Positions 63,320-64,000 of a stretch of DNA of 64,000 nt are shown piece after piece (the first letter of the stretch is position 1; every line of letters begins with the position of its first letter). The notes under the pieces were generated by a model. The model did no database searches. It was not told the DNA's origin and saw only the letters and a program-made list of their open reading frames with translations. This stretch comes from Chitinivorax sp. PXF-14 (lineage in GTDB: Bacteria; Pseudomonadota; Gammaproteobacteria; Burkholderiales; SCOH01). The translations under genes were made by a program, and so were the position numbers. The stretch is from assembly GCF_040812015.1 (NCBI RefSeq), contig NZ_JBFNXJ010000009.1, positions 124,001 to 188,000 of the forward strand. The letters are read 5' to 3'.

Positions 63320-64000
63320 TCAGCGGGTCGTGCCAAAGCGCTTGGTTGTCGCCAGATAGGTTTGCGCCAGGCGCTGAAACTTACCATTGCTCGGGTCGTG
63401 CCGGCGAATCCTGTCGAGATATTCCTTCGCCAGCTGCATGTAACTGGCATGCCAGCCCTTGGTGTTGATATAGGCGAGCAAGGCGTTGATCGCATTGAGC
63501 GTCACCTGGATATTGCTTGGCATATCGCTGACCGCCTGGATGAACAGCTGTACCGCGCCATCCAGATCGCCTTGCCTGGCCATGACTACTGCCCGGTTAT
63601 TGATCGACACTAGGTCCGCATTGGTCTGATCCAGCAACTCGCGCCCCAGCTCCGGCTTACCGAGGCTTTCATAGAGCCCAGAGACCCGGTCGAGAATGGT
63701 GGCATCCTCGTTCTTGTTGCGCAGCACCTTGCGCACAATTCCTTCGGCCACGGCCTCCTGGCCTCCCCGGTAACAGGCCTCGGCCAGATCGAGCGCGTAG
63801 CGTTCTGCTACCTCGCCTCCCATCAAGCCAAACTGCTTTTGCGCCATTTCCAGGGCAAGCTCGGCCCGTCCCCTATCCCCCTCCTTGCGCGCAATCTGGC
63901 TCTCCATGACATAGGACAGCAGTGTCGCGGATGGATCTTTTGGAAAGTCTTTACGCACCTCGTTCAAGGCCTGGCTGGCAGACTTGACGTCACCCTTGTC
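63320..64000 (-). CDS. TPR-repeat protein, C-terminal part
   Basis: The frame is open to the right edge: 226 codons are visible and the N-terminus lies outside. It contains tetratricopeptide-like helix pairs: ALEMAQKQFGLMGGEVAERY, AEACYRGGQEAVAEGIVRK, GLYESLGKPELGRELLD, ISINNRAVVMARQGDLDGAVQLF-type, and ALLAYINTKGWHASYM. I expect a receiver-plus-TPR protein, as found in related genomes, but the receiver is not in this window. It ends in a basic tail (ATTKRFGTTR). Confidence 0.8.
   Translation of the reverse strand, partial: DKGDVKSASQALNEVRKDFPKDPSATLLSYVMESQIARKEGDRGRAELALEMAQKQFGLMGGEVAERYALDLAEACYRGGQEAVAEGIVRKVLRNKNEDATILDRVSGLYESLGKPELGRELLDQTNADLVSINNRAVVMARQGDLDGAVQLFIQAVSDMPSNIQVTLNAINALLAYINTKGWHASYMQLAKEYLDRIRRHDPSNGKFQRLAQTYLATTKRFGTTR

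Overview
This window reads as a contiguous stretch of chromosome from a GC-rich Gram-negative betaproteobacterium, most likely of the order Neisseriales (Chitinibacteraceae/Chromobacteriaceae-like). The main reasons are System II cytochrome c maturation (ResB/CcsB) beside cytochrome c4 and engB, a PilGHIJ-ChpA chemosensory cluster, an hslVU block near a STAS protein, a DksA with only one of the usual zinc cysteines next to a Fur-family gene, a BPSS1780-type membrane protein and a PEP-CTERM protein. The taxonomy is inference from gene content. I see no IS element, prophage, CRISPR array or integrase. By eye, the left third looks richer in GC than the rest, and its long antisense ORFs are composition shadows.

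Layout. 1-5 kb: the start of oligopeptidase B, then a two-component and stress block. It has a single-domain receiver, a LuxR/NarL-type response regulator, a divergent CHASE3 histidine kinase, and four small stress or envelope genes (DUF1328, entericidin-like lipoprotein, a Cys-bearing secreted protein, CsbD). Two of its promoter regions share short sequence words and one carries a palindrome of response-regulator type. 5-15 kb: a tightly packed minus-strand operon encoding a thioester alpha-2-macroglobulin, a solute-binding-like protein, a lipoprotein, a GST-like protein and penicillin-binding protein 1C. 15-19 kb: a secreted LTD-EEP nuclease and a PEP-CTERM protein, ending at a shared bidirectional terminator. 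19-26 kb: GIY-YIG protein, methyl-accepting protein, flavodoxin, DUF1853, PrpF-like enzyme with an RNase E-like tail, YaeR-like VOC protein, YvlD-like membrane protein, miaB and a small unknown gene. 26-31 kb: dTDP-rhamnose genes plus a UDP-sugar 4-epimerase and rppH. 31-41 kb: spermidine-synthase-like gene coupled to ttcA, pteridine reductase-like SDR, MidA-like methyltransferase, a CAU tRNA with a consensus promoter, hslVU, STAS protein, Fur-family regulator and dksA. 41-46 kb: cytochrome c, ccsB, resB, cytochrome c4 and engB. 46-56 kb: an apparent small RNA gene, then pilGHIJ-chpA. 56-64 kb: fba, pgk, gap and tkt, then a membrane protein and a TPR protein cut by the window edge.

How the parts work together. 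The alpha-2-macroglobulin/PBP1C operon fits periplasmic defence coupled to peptidoglycan repair. The Pil-Chp cluster controls type IV pili. The four carbon-metabolism genes form one co-directional set of Calvin/pentose-phosphate and glycolytic enzymes. The least explained signal is the apparent small RNA at about 46.41-46.52 kb. It has successive hairpins, one displaying an anti-Shine-Dalgarno loop, and ends in a strong intrinsic terminator.
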